Shown one piece after another: positions 61,891 through 64,000 of a stretch of DNA of 64,000 nt. The translations under genes were made by a program, and so were the position numbers. Origin of the DNA: Pseudopedobacter sp035496935 (GTDB lineage Bacteria; Bacteroidota; Bacteroidia; Sphingobacteriales; Sphingobacteriaceae). Below the pieces are notes generated by a model. That model had not been told where the DNA came from, made no database searches, and worked only from the letters and a program-made list of their open reading frames with translations. The DNA is taken from the NCBI GenBank assembly GCA_035496935.1, contig DATJED010000023.1:310001-374000 (forward strand). The letters are read 5' to 3'. The number at the start of each line of letters is the position of its first letter. The stretch's first letter is position 1.

Positions 61891-62787
61891 CTATTTTATT
61901 TTTTTAAGTTCCTCGTATTTTGAGGAGTTTGCGGGGTCGGCCTCAACCATTACATTATAAATTTTAATGCGTTCCATAGGGTTTCCTTTGCTGAAAATGT
62001 CAATTATTTCATTTGCTTTAGCCGAAAAAAAGACCTGATTCAACATTGAGCTTTGTTTCTGTTTATCCAAATCTGCCAGTTGGGGAAGTACATCCGCAAT
62101 TGCTTTTTTGCCTTTTGTCAAGTCATCGTTCATTATATCTAACCCTAACCTATGGTAGCTATACAAGATGTTTCTGATGGGCAAAAAGCTTTTGTTATTT
62201 AGGTTCTCTACTAACCAATACCTGTTTTTTAATCCTTCAAAGGCTTTCCAGCCGGGGAAACTTGCATTTTGTGCGTTGTTTACAACTGTTTGCGCTTTTG
62301 TGTAATAATTGGAACCGCCAAGTTTAGAGAAAGAATCAGCATCCAATCCAATAATGACGTAAGCATAAAAAGCCAACATTGAGCTGAGGTTATTTTGATA
62401 ATTTTGATCAGAATAGTCTAAAGGTTGGCCCTCGGTATAGCTGAAATCAAAATTTTTGTCGTTTAAACTTAATAAAGTGGTATTGTAAGAGCTACCATAA
62501 ACGGGTCTGCTGCTTAAAATTTGTGCTTCGCCTTGGAAATTGCTCCCACCGTCCCAGTTTTTTAAAGTAATCACCAAATTGCAGTCGATTCGTTCTTGTG
62601 ATTTTAATTCAAAATCGGCCCATTTTCGGTTATTCAAAAACTCACTTATCGCTATTTGCAAGTCATCTAAAGCCTTTTTATTGGTATTTTGGATTTGCGG
62701 AGATAAAATTTGCACCCTACAATTTAAATCTTGTGCAAAAGATTTTATGGATAAAAAACAAAGTGCAAAAACAATCAATCTTCTCAT
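61891..62787 (-). CDS. DUF4835 family protein (PorD-like)
   Basis: 298 residues. Signal peptide MRRLIVFALCFLSIKSFAQ, cleavage after residue 19. LNCRVQILSPQIQNTNKKAL, RIDCNLVITLKNWDGGSNFQG and the RPVYGSSYNTTLLSLNDKNF block are the DUF4835 signature; a helical C-terminal half follows. The family is linked with type IX secretion under the name PorD in some annotations; no other por genes are in this window, so that role is tentative. It overlaps coaBC by 4 bp. Confidence 0.85.
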   Translation of the reverse strand: MRRLIVFALCFLSIKSFAQDLNCRVQILSPQIQNTNKKALDDLQIAISEFLNNRKWADFELKSQERIDCNLVITLKNWDGGSNFQGEAQILSSRPVYGSSYNTTLLSLNDKNFDFSYTEGQPLDYSDQNYQNNLSSMLAFYAYVIIGLDADSFSKLGGSNYYTKAQTVVNNAQNASFPGWKAFEGLKNRYWLVENLNNKSFLPIRNILYSYHRLGLDIMNDDLTKGKKAIADVLPQLADLDKQKQSSMLNQVFFSAKANEIIDIFSKGNPMERIKIYNVMVEADPANSSKYEELKKIK

Positions 62788-63983
62788 ATTAACGATGCTA
62801 TTTTGTTGCAGATATCTTTGGCAACTTCTTCTTTAGATTTTAAATTAAACTCAGTTTTAGCTGAATTCTTATCAATAATAGTGATTTTGTTGGTATTGGT
62901 TTTAAAGCCAGCTCCAGCGTCGTTTAAAGAATTAAGAACTATAAAATCGAGGTTTTTGTTTTTTAGCTTTTTGAGGGCATTTTCCTCTTCATTATCAGTT
63001 TCCAATGCAAATCCAACTAAAATCTGATTTTTTTTGGCTTTCCCTAAAGTAGAAAGAATATCAGCGGTTTTAGTTAGGCTGATGGAAAATTGGTCGGTGT
63101 TCTTCTTTATTTTTTGTGCTGCAACCTCTTGTGGCGTATAATCTGCCACGGCGGCGCTCATTACACAGATATCTACATTTTCAAATTCCGCTTTACAGGC
63201 TTCCAACATTTCTAGTGCTGAAGTAACGCTTATCAGCTTTATACCGCCTGGTGCGGGCAGACTTGTTGGTCCACTAATTAAAATGACTTCGGCGCCAAGT
63301 GTTTGGAGTTCTCGGGCAATAGCATATCCCATTTTACCTGATGAATGGTTGCCGATAAACCTAACGGGATCTATAGCTTCATAAGTTGGACCAGCAGTAA
63401 CCAACGCCTTTTTGTTTTTTAAAGGTTGGTTTAAACCTAATTGGGCAACAATAAAATCAAAAATTTCTTGTGGTTCGGCTAATCGTCCGGCACCATATAA
63501 ACCGCTTGCCAATTCGCCACTTGCTGGCTCTATAATCGTATTTGAATAATGTTTAAGTTTAACGATATTGTTTTTTGTGCTCATGTGTTTCCACATATCT
63601 AAATCCATAGCCGGAGCGAGATACACCGGACACTTGGCAGAAAGATAAATTGCGGAGAGCAAGTTGTCACAAATTCCGTTTGCAAATTTAGCCAACGTAT
63701 TAGCTGTTGCAGGTGCTACAAGGATTAAATCGGCCCATAAAGCCAGTTCTACATGGTTATTCCAAGTGCCTTTTTCACTATCGGAATAAGTACTGTAAAC
63801 TTGGTTTTTTGATAATGTAGAAAGGGTAAGGGGAGTGATGAAAGATGTGGCATCTTTTGTCATTACTACCTTTACGTTTGCACCAGCTTTTACAAATAAC
63901 CTAACAATTTCTGCCGATTTATAACTTGCAATGCTGCCGCAAACGCCAAGGAGTATATTTTTGTCTTTAAGCATTGTGGACAT
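62784..63983 (-). CDS. coaBC: bifunctional phosphopantothenoylcysteine decarboxylase / phosphopantothenate-cysteine ligase
   Basis: 399 residues from the ATG at 63983; a second in-frame ATG at 63974 (MLKDKNILLGVCGSIASYKS) would give 396 and is the start homologues suggest. CoaC half: GVCGSIASYKSAEIVRLF, the catalytic His in GTWNNHVELALWADLI, PATANTLAKFANGICDNLL, PAMDLDMWKH. CoaB half: PVRFIGNHSSGKMGYAIA, DYTPQEVAAQKIKK. Two consecutive steps of coenzyme A synthesis. A minus-7 box TATATTTG is 3 bp before the ATG at 63983. Confidence 0.95.
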   Translation of the reverse strand: MSTMLKDKNILLGVCGSIASYKSAEIVRLFVKAGANVKVVMTKDATSFITPLTLSTLSKNQVYSTYSDSEKGTWNNHVELALWADLILVAPATANTLAKFANGICDNLLSAIYLSAKCPVYLAPAMDLDMWKHMSTKNNIVKLKHYSNTIIEPASGELASGLYGAGRLAEPQEIFDFIVAQLGLNQPLKNKKALVTAGPTYEAIDPVRFIGNHSSGKMGYAIARELQTLGAEVILISGPTSLPAPGGIKLISVTSALEMLEACKAEFENVDICVMSAAVADYTPQEVAAQKIKKNTDQFSISLTKTADILSTLGKAKKNQILVGFALETDNEEENALKKLKNKNLDFIVLNSLNDAGAGFKTNTNKITIIDKNSAKTEFNLKSKEEVAKDICNKIASLI

Positions 63984-63986
63984 GCT

Positions 63987-63994
63987 CAAATATA
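63987..63994 (-). promoter_or_regulatory. minus-7 box TATATTTG, 3 bp before the coaBC ATG
   Basis: Perfect TAnnTTTG on the minus strand. The upstream gene lies outside the window, so an operon promoter further up cannot be excluded. Confidence 0.35.
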
Positions 63995-64000
63995 AGACAA

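Overview
The window looks like a chromosomal segment of a Bacteroidota bacterium, most likely Sphingobacteriaceae (Pedobacter-like). The support is low GC, few Shine-Dalgarno sites, many TAnnTTTG minus-7 boxes, a SusC-style TonB receptor with a carboxypeptidase-like plug extension, DUF4296, DUF4835 and DUF3347 proteins, the coaBC-DUF4835-recN order, and a Bacteroidota arginine decarboxylase. This placement is by recognition only; no search was run. No phage, transposase, integrase, CRISPR array or replication origin was seen.

Layout. 1-5662: end of ftsK, a LolA-like carrier, a metallo-beta-lactamase-fold hydrolase, a frameshifted DUF1810 gene, metA with the acetyl-CoA-type Glu111, a SatD-family gene behind repeated operator-like motifs, and a DsrE-fold lipoprotein. 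5943-15139 (minus): a methyltransferase, then a heavy-metal (Cu/Ag type) efflux locus with DUF3347, two adaptors with metal-binding heads, a TolC-like channel, a CusA-like RND pump split into two reading frames, and an HYC_CC_PP protein. 15280-19242 (plus): thioredoxin-fold DUF255 protein, SlyD, 1-Cys peroxiredoxin, cold-shock protein. 19330-24223 (minus): methyltransferase, aspartokinase, lipoprotein, acetyltransferase, YggS. 24325-37955 (plus): DUF4296 lipoprotein, MutS2, PNPase, Rpe, TonB receptor, SerC-SerA, PyrD and an FAD-Rieske oxidoreductase. 38033-45696 (minus): ExoIII, an eight-gene redox/electrophile cassette (pirin, DUF417, SDR, DsbA/FrnE, DOPA dioxygenase-like, DoxX, YceI, NADP-binding protein) and a Crp/Fnr-type regulator; a perfect FNR-type palindrome lies between regulator and cassette. 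45959-53213: tRNA-Ser, a 7TM-HD phosphohydrolase, an exported protein, tandem POT transporters and a DPM1-like glycosyltransferase. 53294-59144: an arginine block (arginine decarboxylase, CtlX-like citrulline hydrolase, arginine deiminase-like protein, divergent argS). 59273-63983 (minus): fabI, recN, DUF4835 and coaBC.

The least explained structure is non-coding. (1) A roughly 55-bp inverted-repeat element occurs twice in the metal locus, each time about 25 bp before a start codon; one copy sits exactly in the break of the split CusA, and the two copies show a compensatory base change. (2) A composite intercistronic element occurs twice (yggS/acetyltransferase gap and deiminase/ctlX gap): a shared 13-mer, a stem-loop and a shared 12-mer in the same order, with the 12-mer side running over the upstream stop codon. 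(3) Several other gaps hold degenerate arrays of very short words, one of which has been read into the start of an adaptor gene. (4) Several genes carry the minus-7 box only 3-5 bp before ATG, which suggests leaderless mRNAs.
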